Shown here: positions 1 to 11,584 of the stretch, piece by piece
How the letters are laid out: the number at the start of each line of letters is the position of its first letter
Numbering within the stretch: position 1 is the stretch's first letter
Assembly (NCBI GenBank): GCA_037176885.1
Contig: JAWWNJ010000007.1
Location: 682,001 to 746,000 of the forward strand
DNA: 64,000 nucleotides
From: Favolaschia claudopus
Lineage: Eukaryota > Basidiomycota > Agaricomycetes > Agaricales > Mycenaceae
Reading direction: 5' to 3'
Program-made: the position numbers and the translations under genes
The notes under the pieces: model-generated
What the model was told of the DNA's origin: nothing
The model's input: only the letters and a program-made list of their open reading frames with translations
Database searches by the model: none

Positions 1-2523
1 ACATGCTTCGCTTTATGTCGCCCCTCTTATTCTTCCGCAGTCATATTGGGTACATAGTCTCCATTGATATTGATATATCGGCGTCACCATCATTCCTCCC
101 CTTCGTGCTCATTCTCCTGGTTAACGTTCAGCCTCCGTCGCGCCTACCTGCCTTACTGTGCTCCGTCTCCCATTTCTTCTTTCCTCCACTCTCTCCCTCT
201 ATGCCCTCTTCTCCTAGTAGACTCCTACCCTCCCTTCTTCGTTACCCATTCACGCGCGTTATGCGTATTCGCGCACTATCTACTGTTGTACCACCGTTCC
301 CTTCTTCGACGTACCATCTTCCCGCGTCAAGCCTCAAGCTTTCCCCGCTCTTCGCATTTTCTTCGTTCTCGCCACCTCTCTCGTTGCCGATCTCGTCAAG
401 CACAAGCACAAGTCCCAACGGGCCGTCTGATATCCCATCTACCGCACCTCCGCTGCACCTCCGCCTCCCCCGTCGACCTCCAGACGCTCCAATCCTGCAA
501 ATGCCTCTTCCGTCGCCTATCCCTACTTTGTTTTCGTGGCCGGGAAACACCACTGCCACCGTCACGATTCCTCGTACCTGCAAGTGTTGGTCCGAGGTAT
601 GGTTTACTTTTCTCTTTCTTTGTTATGGAACCCGCCACTCATGGATGTGCTGAGCAGGCTACGACGCAGACATCTTGCGCTCCAAGACTCAATCATGCAG
701 GGCTCGACGTCGTCTCTTCGCTTTCTTTCCGATTCGCTAAGTGGGTCCTTCGATTGAAGTCGGAGTCAGAGTCATCTAGCTCTGATTGTGGCTTTGCCAA
801 GCGTCGTCTCACCTCGTCGACCCAGCATTCTATACGATCCCGCAAGCGTGCCCGCCGACTACGGGTTCCTATTGTACTCGGCACATACCTATACGCATAC
901 CACTTTAGCTACTGCCTCGTCCCCCTCCCTTTCTGCCACTACGTTCTTGCTGATCCGCACCTTCTTCTCCCACGCTCAAAGTACATACATTACTTATACC
1001 TAACTCTTGTACGCGTACGGATCCTCTTTCCACCGTGTACTATCCCTTCTTGGCTGTGCTACTTGCTCGTACCTTCACGTCCTCCTCTGTACCCCTCCGT
1101 CCTGTCCTCCTCCTCCCATCGCCATTACTCTCCATAGTATCACTTTCCGCTTTCCCGCACGTATCATACCTACCTACATCGCCTCAAAATCACCTTGTTC
1201 TCGCCACCTCGCTCCCTTCATGATCAAGCTTAACTCGCTCCCTGCCGAGGGTGCGTATTCGGGAAACTCAATGCGTTTAACTAACCACTTACTTCCATTC
1301 TCTCTAGATGCAGCTCGCTCCCCCGCTGTCCTTGACGACAGGTAATGCGGAGGTGACGACACGCGGAAAGTACTTGCTGTTGGTGTTGATTCGTTGGGAC
1401 GGGGAGACTTGGAAGTGCATGATCTGAAGAAAGACTTGGGAGGATGCGGACAACGGTGTAGCGGAGCGTTGTGGGAGGACGACGAGACGCGGGAGCGGAG
1501 CAACTGAAGATGGGGGAGGGTCGAGCATGATGCAGGCGCGGGTGGGTGAAGCTGGTGGGGTGATAGCGCACTGCGGTCGGAACAAGTGGAAGGTCGACGC
1601 CACTACTAGTATCGACGGTGAGGGAGGCGTGGTGTCGGCGGTCGCTTGGGTCCCAATCAATCCCTGACTTGGTGCTCCTGCCATTGAAGACCAGCAGTAC
1701 TCCCTCTGAGCAGTACTTCGGCGTCAGTTCTTGGAAAACCTCGACGTCTCACATGGAAGGAGAGGGATCTGCCGCCCCCGACCGTCGATGAGAGAGGACT
1801 GCGCTGCTCGCCCGTACGACGAAGATGTTGGCATCGACATCATCTAGCCCAGTGATCCTGTGCTGGTGAATGGACCGAAATGGCAGTGCATGAGTAGGTC
1901 GAGCTTTGAGAATCGATGGCGTCTGCATAGGGTAGCCGGTCGCGGGTCACAGCTCATCTGTACCATGGACGATGGGAAGGTCGTACGAAATCTCCATTCC
2001 ATGTCGACTGCGCCAAATTGTACGCACCTTAATCTTTTCATCTCGCGCCCTCGCCCAACTCCTGCCCGCCCTGCGCGTCCTTTTCCCTTCGTCTCTCCCT
2101 TGGACGGATGCCGACCGTCCGACTCGCCTCGAAACCTGTTCCTCATCTCTCGTGCCTCGGCGTCGTTAGCTCGAAGCATCGGCAGGCGTGTGCCGATCTC
2201 GTGGGATGGGGCCGCAGCGCGCGAGTGCATTGCGTCTTGAAAGGGCGAGGTGTAGGCCAAGGAACGAGCAGCAGTACCGCCGACATTTCATTGACTTACT
2301 TTTGTCCCTTTGTCTGTCTCGCCCCATAGTACACACACATATGATAACTCTTCTCCTACTTGCCGTTTCATGGCCCCTAGAAGTTGGCTTACTGGCATTC
2401 CAACGTTGGATAATAGCGCGAGATTTCGCAGTCTGACAGTCATACGGATGCGCCACTTCGAATTTGGAGGGCCCCAGTTCGCGATCGTCTTCGACGTAAC
2501 ATTCTGCCTCTCGACATCGAAAT
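1..2523. repeat. Segmental duplication, copy 1 (pairs with about 33650-36740)
   Basis: This stretch matches about 33650-36740 along its length with small indels. Shared landmarks are the start near 41 and 33656, the CAGCAGTACTCCCTC segment near 1690 and 35270, and the TACACACACATATGAT segment near 2330 and 36390. The plus strand is pyrimidine-rich, so long open frames appear on it, but they have serine/proline/leucine-rich low-complexity content and no domain I recognise. I see no supported gene here. It forms the 5' flank of the F-box gene in both copies. Confidence 0.75.
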
Positions 2524-2892
2524 ATCAACATATCTCGCGCGTCCGCGCCGAGTATGCTCGCTCCGAAGTCCGAAAGGTCCGTTAACACACACACGTGACT
2601 TGCGGCAGTGGCAATCGCTAGTCGCCACAAACTGGCGCAAAATAGAGTGTGGGGCTATATCATTAAAGGAGGGGGTAGATATAAGCTATCTGAAGAGCAT
2701 TTCCAGAAATCTTGTGAAACGGGGCACATTTGAATGTGCTTGTAAATGCAAGAGAAATTCCGAATATCTGGTCTGCTGTCCACAATTTGTACTTGTTTAG
2801 TGCTCTTTTGAAGCGCTTTAGGGAAGGATTGCTCGCTTCGCTCGCAAAAAGCAATTCGTCGCTCTATCGATGAGGCTCAGGCGCGTATTGAC

Positions 2893-2903
2893 GCGCTTCA
2901 AGA
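2893..2903. repeat. Target-site duplication, left (11 bp)
   Basis: GCGCTTCAAGA here is repeated exactly at 4298-4308 on the other side of the retro-insertion. The uninterrupted paralog near 36787 has a single related site (GAGCTTCAAGA). Confidence 0.8.
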
Positions 2904-4297
2904 GATGTTCTCACACTCTGACCACCATCATGTCGCCTCGCCGATTCCTGCTCAGGGAGCTACAACCGCATTTCTGTCTTCCACACCTGCCATTTCTACT
3001 CCTGATCGTGCCAGCAGTCACCTTTGCCGCCTGGAGACCCTTCTAGAGTCCGCTCTAGCAACTCTGACCCTAATTCATGACATTGACACTATCCACTATC
3101 CTGACCACATTCTGGACCTCATTGGAGCTGTCCAGCGCCGAATTACTGCCCACATTCCTGACACCGCACCTTCCGACCCTAACGATGCCTCTTCTCCTCC
3201 TCCAAAGCCGTCCTCAGACGTGCTTAGCCACCCTCCCGACAAGGACAAAGAGACAAAGACACATCATATGACGTATGCTCGGGCCGCTGCAGCCGCGCGG
3301 CCCGAGCCACCGACCTTGCGCTCGGAATCTCTCGACATCGTCCTCCGTTTCGACCTCGACCCCAGCTTGAAGGACCCGGCCCCAGGCCTTGGCAGCCATC
3401 CGCAGTCAATTTTCAATGCTCTAAATCGTGCATTTCCGCCCTCTCAGGGCAAACGACTCTTCTCGGGGGTGCGATGGACTCGTAACTGGAACCTTATCAT
3501 ACAGGTTGAGCCAGGCACTGGGAGCGCCTCATTTATAATCGACAAATACGCATCCCAGATATGGAACATCATCCGCCCAGTTCTACATTTCCCAGCTGGA
3601 CATCCCATCCCTGCTTTCGACACTGGTGATGCATGGCATTCAGTTGTATTCCACAACGTGCCTCCCCTTCCCGAACGCCAGGCATACGACCCTCTCAATA
3701 TACGCCAGATGTTAACTGCTGGAGGATTTCGTCATACTGTTAAAGCTTTCTCTGTTCTTTGCACAGACGAAGAATTGTCGCGGAGACATAGTGAGTGTCT
3801 TCCTATGCCTTTGCGGGTGACAGTGGACAGCAGGGAAGCAGCACAGGAATTGGTTGACAAATGGAGGCTTAATCATGGGTGGTCGATATAAAGCTACCCA
3901 CTATGTTCCCCGACGCCGACAGATCACATCTACACCTCCAGCTTTTTCGACCGTTCCAATTGGGACCGCTGTTACGTTGCATGCTTGAAATCCTCCTCGC
4001 GCATGCTATCTGAGGCTTCTTCTCCGCATTGTCTTTCACTTTCTATGCTCACTCCCTTCCGATTGTTACTCTTCACCATATGGACCTCACCCAACAGCTA
4101 CGTTTTCACGTATTGGCTCTTGCCTTATACCTCAGCGAATTATTCGCTATGCACCCGTCCTGTCACGGGTTGCAAGCCGTCGAATAGATAGACCCCAATG
4201 CTTAAAACAGACACAGTACATATCTAGCTAGCTTTATTTCTACCATATGCCTTAGGCACAGAGGAAATAAAACAAGGATTCTAAAAAACAAAAAACA
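2904..4297 (+). mobile_element. Retro-insertion with A-rich tail and 11-bp target duplication
   Basis: A 1394-bp segment interrupts the F-box paralog and is absent from the intact copy. It is flanked by an 11-bp direct repeat. Its 3' end holds an AATAAA-type signal near 4266 followed by an A-rich tail (CTAAAAAACAAAAAACA). These features fit target-primed reverse transcription by a LINE, either of a truncated LINE or of a polyadenylated transcript moved by one. It carries one long open frame (2905-3891) and about 400 nt of 3' untranslated sequence. No reverse transcriptase is present. Confidence 0.75.
2905..3891 (+). CDS. LINE ORF1-like (gag-like) protein, no reverse transcriptase
   Basis: A 328-aa uninterrupted frame. 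The N-terminal 120 residues are low-complexity (Ser/Thr/Pro-rich). An alanine-rich TYARAAAAARPEPP segment follows near residue 125, then a folded part with the pattern GVRWTRNWNLII, DAWHSVVFHNVPP and LPLRVTV-like strands. From memory of the family, this order (Ala-rich linker, RWTRNGNL-like strand, W(H)xVVxHxVP motif) is common in ORF1-like proteins of Agaricomycete non-LTR elements. No CCHC zinc knuckle is seen after it, so the C-terminus is probably truncated. It lies wholly inside the retro-insertion. The ATG at 2905 directly follows the left target duplication, so the true N-terminus may be missing. Its function is inferred only from pattern. Confidence 0.55.
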   Translation: MFSHSDHHHVASPIPAQGATTAFLSSTPAISTPDRASSHLCRLETLLESALATLTLIHDIDTIHYPDHILDLIGAVQRRITAHIPDTAPSDPNDASSPPPKPSSDVLSHPPDKDKETKTHHMTYARAAAAARPEPPTLRSESLDIVLRFDLDPSLKDPAPGLGSHPQSIFNALNRAFPPSQGKRLFSGVRWTRNWNLIIQVEPGTGSASFIIDKYASQIWNIIRPVLHFPAGHPIPAFDTGDAWHSVVFHNVPPLPERQAYDPLNIRQMLTAGGFRHTVKAFSVLCTDEELSRRHSECLPMPLRVTVDSREAAQELVDKWRLNHGWSI

Positions 4298-4308
4298 GCG
4301 CTTCAAGA
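4298..4308. repeat. Target-site duplication, right (11 bp)
   Basis: Exact repeat of 2893-2903, immediately after the A-rich tail of the retro-insertion. Confidence 0.8.
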
Positions 4309-5276
4309 CTCGGATGGTCATTGGCCTTGCAGTATCGAAACTTGTGTTATGCGCACGGTGGAAATCGAGAACCTGTCGAATTACATCAAACTCTATTCCT
4401 CCCTCCTTGCTCCGGTTTGTTGGCTTCCCGTCGAGATATTGCGTATCATCTTTCTTGATTCCGACATCCACAACTGCCAATACCCCGAAACAGATCCGAC
4501 ACCTACAACGCTCCCCGTCGTGGCGAAATATAAGCCGAATGTGGTCGGCGCTGTAGGATATCACTGGTGCTCGGTGGTATGCGAAACTGCGACGCTCTGG
4601 TCGCACTTGATGGTGCATCTCAATCGCGGCTGTCAGTACAACACTCTCGACGTGTTGCGTATCGCTCTTGAGCGGTCTCAGAATGTGCCGCTCCATCTCC
4701 AATTCCATCCAGCTGACACGCAAGATAGGACAGTGTGGTCTTCTCTGGACGGCAATATCGTCGCCTGCACAGGGACGACTACAGAGCCTTGATACGGTGA
4801 CCTTCCGTGGCCATTCATTCTATCTCAGTCCTGATCCACCCCCTCGAAGTACAATATTTTCGATTGCTTCCAATCTGCGAATGTTGCGTCTCATCGACAC
4901 TTCCACTAGTACTGCCACCTCCGAATCCACGATTGGCGCGGATGTGCTTCCGAATTTGAACGCACTTATGGACGGGGTTTATCTGGTTGAAGCAGGTCCA
5001 CTGCTAACAATGCTCCAGAGCCGGATGGCCCCTCCCAACTCGACTTCTCGACTGCGAAATCTAAACATCATCATACGCAATCTTGTGCTTGCTGCAGATC
5101 GCCTGGAGAAATTTCTCCCTGCTGCAAAAACGGCGCTCGACTCCTTTCGCTTTGTCTGCATCGATGAAGCCCGCAGAGCTGTTGTGATGGAATCTGGAGA
5201 CACCTCACTTTGTATTGGCCGGGTACGCCTCCAAAGCCCGCACGTAATCGATGTATTCGAGGGGGAAGTGGTTTGA

Positions 5277-5702
5277 CTGCAGTCGATAGGTATCATATTT
5301 CAAGCAGTCAGGCGAGAACTATATTATAATATATATATATTCACCGTTGAATCATTGTAGATGTACAATTGAATTATGTTCTGCGGCAGCGATGCAGCAC
5401 GACAGTTCATACCCTACCTGCACTTCGGCGTCTCACCCTGCCTGAAAATTATCTCGGCAACAATTCCATAAAGGTTGGTTTATTTTCCTTGCGTACTGGA
5501 AGTAATTCAACTTTAGTGGGGAGGCCAAAACGTCGAAATCGAACCTTAGTTAGTCCAAGTCCTGAGTCCTGAGGTCAGAGACAACCCAGCCCGAGGTGTC
5601 CAGTCACGATTGCTTGCAATTTGTTGGATTGCGGCGGGGGGAAATAGAATGGAAAATCATCAAAACCATCATTAATACAGAGGCATAGGTCGGACGTGAG
5701 GA
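5277..5702. other. Non-coding flank between F-box pseudogene and hAT element
   Basis: No gene seen. A degenerate trace of the tRNA-like repeat (ATGTTCTGCGGCAGCGATGC) lies near 5377, matching the position of the partial unit after the intact F-box copy near 38464. A TA-rich run lies near 5320-5340. Confidence 0.5.
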
Positions 5703-5710
5703 GTTGGACC
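5703..5710. repeat. hAT target-site duplication, left
   Basis: GTTGGACC, repeated exactly at 8431-8438. Eight bases is the standard hAT target duplication length. Confidence 0.93.
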
Positions 5711-8430
5711 TAGTGTGGGTGGCAGAATAGTTTTCGGGCTAATCTGCCGGGCAGAACGGCAGAACGGCAGGGCAGATTGATGGCAGAATTCGGCAGAATT
5801 GGCAGAGCTTAAATACGTTATTTTACGCTATTACAATAAATCATTCACATCCCAGGACCCTCCATCGCTTCCAACAACCTGAATCACAGCTGCTACCGGT
5901 ACATCTGCCTCTCCAGAGTCAACACGGTCCAATTCTGCGAAATCAACGACATTTCCGCTGATCACGGATGGCTGATTTGATGCCGATGTCGTTTCACCGC
6001 CTTCACCACCTGCCTTCTCGTCCGCCAGCACTTTCTCAAGATTGCTGTAGGCCTTTTCGACGATGTCCTCACGCTGGCCCTCCTCCATCTGTTCTGGACC
6101 ATCACCGTCAGTACTCAGAGGTGGAATCCATGAAATGGGATTCTCCAAGTCCTTCGCTAAATCACCGTCAATCCCTGGGACGGCTCGAGTGTGCATGTGG
6201 CCGTGCTTCCTCCGGGTTGACTGGCCTGCGGCTCGCTTCTTCTCGTACAGCAGGTAGGAAAGATGGTTTCGGACTCGCCCCATCTTCTCCATTGTATCCA
6301 CCAGCCACCCGTTCCGATGCGGAGTCTGAATGCCACCAAGATTCGAGAAAAGTCTTTCGACTTCAGCGGCGTGGGGGACGATGGAATGTAGTACAACGGC
6401 GAGTGTCTTTATGGCGAGATTCTCCTCCGGAATTAATTCCCACCACTCCTTTGCATCTACCATCTTTCCAGCGAATGGTGGCCGGAATTGATGATATGCT
6501 CGTAGATCCCCCACCAATTGCTTCGCCTTCTCCTCGGACCACCGCCACTGCTTTGCAATGGTCAGCACCGCCTTGATCATGAATTCAAGACTTTTTCCAC
6601 GGCCATTCGCGACATCGCCGGAGAGCGCAAGTTTGCGGCAGGAGGGATGAAGGAATAGAGCCAGCCAGTGTGTGGGGGTTGCGACTCTGGTGAAGCGGCG
6701 ATCAAAGGTAGCTTTTGCATGAGCTAGGAATCCCGCATCCTCATCTTCTTCTATCTCCATCTTCGCCAGGGTGCGAGCACAGCGCAGAAGCTCCAACATG
6801 CAACTTGCAAGTGTCGCCTCACGGTGCTCGCAATTTCCGATTGCATCCACAAGAGGTTTCGTGATACGGATTAGCTGATTTAACAACGTCCAAAAGGTGG
6901 GTGTCCGAAGAACAGTTTCGATCACATCATCTGATACGGCAGATAGCCCATTGGTTTTTTTCTGGGCGTCCTCCCGAAGGCAGATGATGGATAAGGGCTG
7001 GCGATGGCATGCCACACAGAGACATAGCAGGATGAGGGCATACCAGCGGGACTTGCAGTTTGTTCTAAGGGTTCGTGTCACATGCAAGCGCTTCGCCTCG
7101 ATTTTTAGCTGACCACCCCAGTAGTGTGATCCGTTGAAGAAGGTAGAAGTGCGATTAGCCTTCGAAATGATCTTTTTGATCAACGGGTAAGCGCAAATCT
7201 CCCCGAGCAACGTGTTGACACTATGCAGGAAGCACGCCAAGGTGAGGACCCAGAAAAACTGCTGTTGGAAGAGACGCCGGAATGACTGCATCGTCGTAGG
7301 ATTGTCGGTTGTCAATGCAATAAAGTTTCGTCCTTCTGGCACTCCCATCAATTTGAGAGAGTCCGTCGCGATTTCAAGACATTTGGCAGCGTTACCTCGC
7401 TCTCCCGTAATGTCATGAAGACCCATGAGAATCGGGAACATGCCGACACCAGCTGCAACAACACCGTAAATGCTCCGCTTCAAGACATCTTCCCAGCCGT
7501 CCTCCAGCATGGTGAGCATCTGTGAGGACTGGAGTCGATCTGAGTCCTTCAAAAATACATCCGCTGCTTCGCTGTCAAGCAGAGTGTGTGACAGGACATA
7601 GCGCGATGGAGCATCATACGAGGGCCGCAGATCGTTTAGGAATTCATTGAGGTATTCGTTCTCCGAGCTTCGAAATGAAACATTGGCGTGAATAAGGAAC
7701 CTACGTGAGTTAATCAGCTTTCGTCGGTAACAAATAAATAAATGACTGACCGAAGCCACTTTCTATCTAGCCGAACCTTCTGTAGGTCTGTTATAGGTTG
7801 GTCTACAAAGCCCTCGAGGGTTCCCTGAATCTTTCTTTTCTTGCGGGGCTGAGTGGCAACGGTGTCGGCCTCGGTAATTGCGTCGACATCAATGATTGTG
7901 CTTGAATCTGCGACTCCATCGGGCTCGGTAATGGCTTTCTTCGAGCTCAGGAAGCGCGCAGCCTCGTTCCGGGCAGTTACAGGTGCGCGAGGGCATTTCC
8001 TGCTATCTTGAATATGATTGGGGAGATAATTATCCCTCCCCTCAATGTGAGCTCCCTTGCTATTTGGATCGTCGCCACAGTACTTGCATTTCCAATAGAA
8101 TCGGTTGGATTTCCCCGCTTTAGGTTCCAGTCGGATGAAGTGATTAGCAACGAAGTCAGACTGTTTCCGCCCTGGGGCAAGAGAGTTGGACATGGTGCGA
8201 GGAGGAAGAGAGTGAACAAATTATTTGCGTAGGGTGGCCGTTGACTCAATTGTATTTGTTCATGCTACAAACACGAGAATAATGAAAAATAATGTAACAT
8301 ATGACCGTGCCACCGTCCCGACCCGAAACCAATTCTGCCACCTTCTGCCAGGCCTCGGCGGAATCTGCCGTTCTGCCTGCCATTCTGCCCTGCCATTTGG
8401 CAAATTGGCAGATTTCTGCCAACCACACTA
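5711..8430 (-). mobile_element. Complete hAT DNA transposon
   Basis: A 2720-bp element. The left end reads TAGTGTGGGTGGCAGAA and the right end is its inverted complement with one mismatch (TTCTGCCAACCACACTA). An exact 8-bp direct repeat flanks both ends. About 100 bp inside each end is packed with GGCAGAA or TTCTGCC copies, the kind of subterminal motif hAT transposases bind. The single gene inside is an uninterrupted two-exon transposase. Near-perfect ends, an exact target duplication and an open gene together suggest a young, possibly still autonomous copy. Confidence 0.95.
5831..8193 (-). CDS. hAT transposase with BED-type zinc finger
   Basis: Cut-and-paste transposase acting on the ends of the surrounding element. 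Two exons, 8193-7751 and 7700-5831, are joined across a 50-nt GT-AG intron (7701-7750) and give 770 aa with no stop. A BED-like zinc finger lies near residues 34-67 (Cys36, Cys39, His60, Cys67). The RNase H-like core of the DUF659/hAT type includes GLHDITGE (Asp243), TTDNPTTM (Asp280) and a CFLHSVN motif near 304-307. The hAT C-terminal dimerisation region runs from about 567 to 628 (WWELIPEE through VERLFSNLGGIQTP). The C-terminal 140 residues are acidic and low-complexity. The length fits fungal hAT transposases. The start is the first ATG of the open frame, about 240 bp inside the right end. Confidence 0.94.
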
Positions 8431-8438
8431 GTTGGACC
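8431..8438. repeat. hAT target-site duplication, right
   Basis: GTTGGACC, the exact partner of 5703-5710. Confidence 0.93.
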
Positions 8439-8616
8439 TCTGACTGGCCAGTGTAATTCTAAGGTGTATGTTACGATCATGCCTGCGACTGACACATATC
8501 CAACTGAGCCAAAAGGCCACTATGACAAGGTTAACTTGTCATAGGTCGCAGAGTATATATACTTGATCACAAGCATTTTCATGCACGTGACAGTGTATGT
8601 ACCCCATCAATACATA

Positions 8617-8646
8617 CTCTGGTTGTGCACCACGCACGGCGTCCGA
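8617..8646 (-). ncRNA. tRNA-like unit, partial (5' part only)
   Basis: The minus strand shows the acceptor 5' strand TCGGACG, the D-like arm and the start of the central stem (ACCAGAGTAT). No B box or 3' acceptor strand follows. It is a truncated member of cluster I. Confidence 0.6.
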
Positions 8647-8851
8647 TATTGAGTTTAGTTGTTTCGCAGTCCGTCGTATCGATGACTCGGAAGGTTGAGG
8701 TTGAAATTAAGAAGAATTCAATGGAGTGACTTATTTCAATTTGGTCGAGGGAGTTAGTGGAGGGGGAATTAATTGAGGTTGAATTTGAGGGTTGGGTAGC
8801 TCTTGAAGAGATAGACAGCGGCAAGAAAAAGGTAGTGAACACACCCGTAGT

Positions 8852-8943
8852 TCGGACGGGGGAGTCGAACCCTGAAGTTGCCTGTGTAATTTAGAAAAGA
8901 GCTCGTTCAGATGTTCTGGCAGTGCACCGCGCACAACGTCCGA
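8852..8943 (-). ncRNA. tRNA-like Pol III-type unit, cluster I
   Basis: The minus strand has a 7-bp acceptor-like stem (TCGGACG with CGTCCGA), a GTGC/GCAC D-like arm, central-stem halves (GCCAG and a degenerate CAGGC), and a B box GGTTCGACTCC. A T5 run follows about 23 nt past the 3' end (A5 on the plus strand at 8826-8830). No anticodon can be assigned. Pol III transcription is inferred from the B box and terminator. Confidence 0.7.
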
Positions 8944-9148
8944 GTGATTTGAGTTGCTTTGCAGAGTGGGAGGTGAGGATGGGGGGGATGGGGAAAGTTT
9001 GGCTTGAATGCGGAGGAAACATTGAAGAACGAGGGGTGGAAAAAACAAAGGTTTTCAAAAATCCAGTCGGATTCCTCCAGGAGTAGGAAAGCATCGGAAT
9101 GTCGAAGACGGCGTGATAAAAAGGCAACCCACACAGAACTGTCTTAGT

Positions 9149-9237
9149 TCGGACGCGGGAGTCGAACCCCAGTTGCAAGCGTGGTTTACAATGGCGAACT
9201 CAAGATACCCTGGCAATGTGCCACGTACGACGTCCGA
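9149..9237 (-). ncRNA. tRNA-like Pol III-type unit, cluster I
   Basis: Same architecture as its neighbour, 294 bp away. The acceptor stem TCGGACG/CGTCCGA is complete, the D-like arm has diverged to GTACGTGGCAC, and the central stem is weakened on the 3' side (CTTGC). The B box GGTTCGACTCC is intact and a T5 run follows about 30 nt downstream on the minus strand. Confidence 0.7.
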
Positions 9238-11584
9238 TTGTTTGCAGTACTTGGTGAATTAGGAGGGGAGGATGTTGAGCATTGTTTGCATTGCAGCAAA
9301 ATTGGGAAGAACGAGGAGTGAAAACATAACCAAGAATATTCCTTTTGTGGTCCTTCCCTGCTAATTGAGTTTGAGCGTGTAAACCAATTTGCAAAGTGCG
9401 CTGTCCGAGAAGACCGGACACAAGCGAGGGAGTTGACGACTGTCGACGACGTCGTAAAGCCGACGACTGGACGGCGGAGAATTGGCAGCAAGAAAGTCGG
9501 CAGTGTTTAGTCTGAAAGGAAGAGTGTATCAAGGCGGCAGTGTTGACAGATTTATTCCCACACCCTCTCCTCTTTTCTCGTCGTTGGCACCGTCGCCGCC
9601 ACCGCTCTTTCCTGTACGAATCCTGCTGTTTCCAACAACAACCAGTGACGGGTCTGCGCAGACGGGATGACAACACCGGTGTTGGCGCTGGGCAAACGAT
9701 GTGGGAAGGGGCATGACCGAGGGCGGGTGGGGGTCAAAAGGAACGTGCGAGGTGAGAGTAAGCGACTCAGCGGCGAGCAACGGCGTAAACTAGGGCAAAT
9801 GAGAGTTCAGGGTGAACTACGAGAGTACAAGTGGGTGGCGTGAGGATGGGGTTGACAAGCAAGCGGGCAGGGGGCGAGCGGGCGGGCAGCGCGAGTGTGC
9901 GAAGTGCGTTGGCACCCCAGCTCGCGATGGTGTGTAGGGCGAAGTTCAACGAGCGGGCGAGCGAGGCTAGCCGCGGCGTTGGCGTCAGAGCAAGTGGGTG
10001 GGGGCAACCGAACAACCGAACGAGTGGTAGTGGGTGCAATGCGTGAGCGAGCGAAAGGGTGGATGACGGGGCAAATGAGCGAGCGAGCGGAGCCAGAGAT
10101 ACAAGCGACCAAGATTATAGAGAGTACATGGGATAGAGGCAGCCGAGCACCGCCACCCTGGGCAACGGCAGCGCGGGCGGGAGCCAAGGGGGGTGGTGGG
10201 GAGCAGGGATGAGGTGACAATGTCACACGTCACACTCACCACGCGAACAGATGTTTATCTCCGAAGTCTAATGCATCCAATGCAGTCGAAAATGCATCCG
10301 AACATCAATATCTACGGCACGGCAGCCAAAAAAAGCATCAATTGAACATTGATGATTTAATTGGAACTCCGCTGGCCCTTGCCACTGTTCCCCGAGGCAG
10401 GGATGACTAAGCCTGGGTGGACCTGGAAGTTTTTGTAAAACATTTTTGTTCATAGCCAGTACTTTTTGCAAAAACTCAATTATATGGGCTGATAACTGCT
10501 GACTTTCTACCTTTGGATCGACAAGCAAATTGGCTGCCGAAGGTCCTCCGGGACACCCAAATACCAATATACCATCTCTCTACTCAATTGGATCGACATT
10601 GCTTACTCTGTACTATTTATGTGATGTATTTCTTGGCATTAGTATAAATGGACCTGTATTTCTCGTTGAGCTGAAGGACATTGCGCTCAGTGTCTTGGAC
10701 AGTGTTGGTGAACTCAGGCAGCAACGTAGAGGCACATATTGTTTACTCCTTTGTCTTAATAGAAACTGTGTTGAAGTTCCTGTCAAGTGTGAATAAGAAG
10801 CATTTGTTTTGAGAGCGTTCACCCGCAGAGGCTTTGCTTTTGAGTAGCTTTGTTGTAGTCCTAGTGTGCGAGGAACTGCCGGCCTCTATAACCCGTGGAC
10901 TGTCTATTTCATTGTGAGGATACGTGTGCTTGAAAGTGAACTAGTATCTCCCTGAGTCTGAGGAAGAGTGGTACGGTCCATCTGCTAAAGCATTGTGTTG
11001 GAACTGCCGGCGCATAACCTGAAGAGATCTGATATGTCCTCATCTGAAAGGCTTGTGTTATATAAAGGAGTGTCAAACGTTCCTGGAACTTGGAAGTTCA
11101 GGTCTATAGTACAACTGGTGCTATAAGAATTGTTCAGTCTGCTGCGGGAACTGCCTGTAGCCATTGTTTCAATCTCGCCCTGATATTCAACTTCGTTGGT
11201 ATCTTGTATCCTACTGTTTTATAGTTCCTATTTTTAGGAAAGGTCCGCGGACGGAATCACTTCCTCCTACGGTGTGTGAGAGCGTGTTTTGTGGAAGGTT
11301 CATACTTGCAAGTTTCGACTTACATCCTCGTCACTGAGACATCTGGATTTCGGATTGAACCCCACAAACTCATCGAGAGACATTTGAGTGTATCTTGTTG
11401 AGATATTTGTGTTGTAGTGTTGTGTGTGTTGGTTGATTGTGTTATATATATTTTTTGGTGGTAGATTCTCTGCTGTGCTATATTTAGCACTTCTGTTGAT
11501 ATATTCAAGTGTCAGCGTTACAACAGGAGTGACAATGGATTGCAAGTGGAGCGTTAACACGACTGAAGACTGTGTTGGGGAATG

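Larger units (their letters stand above)
2411..5276 (+). pseudogene. Broken F-box gene, paralog of the intact 36618-38330 gene
   Basis: The segments 2411-2523, 2847-2903 and 4309-5276 align with consecutive parts of the intact F-box gene at 36618-38330. Three kinds of damage are visible. A 323-bp segment at 2524-2846 is absent from the other copy. A 1.39-kb retro-insertion at 2904-4297 splits the N-terminal coiled region from the F-box. The C-terminal half has lost two internal blocks, one near 4766 (about 80 nt) and one near 4930 (about 500 nt), so the leucine-rich-like region is mostly gone. The remaining F-box piece (PVEILRIIFLD) is still readable near 4430, and the C-terminus (VFEGEVV) ends at 5276. 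It cannot encode a full product. Confidence 0.85.

Noticed and set aside
64..1137. 357-codon plus-strand frame
   Set aside because: It lies in a pyrimidine-rich duplicated tract; Ser/Leu/Arg/Pro low complexity, and the matching region near 33844 has frame-shifting indels, so there is no sign of protein selection.
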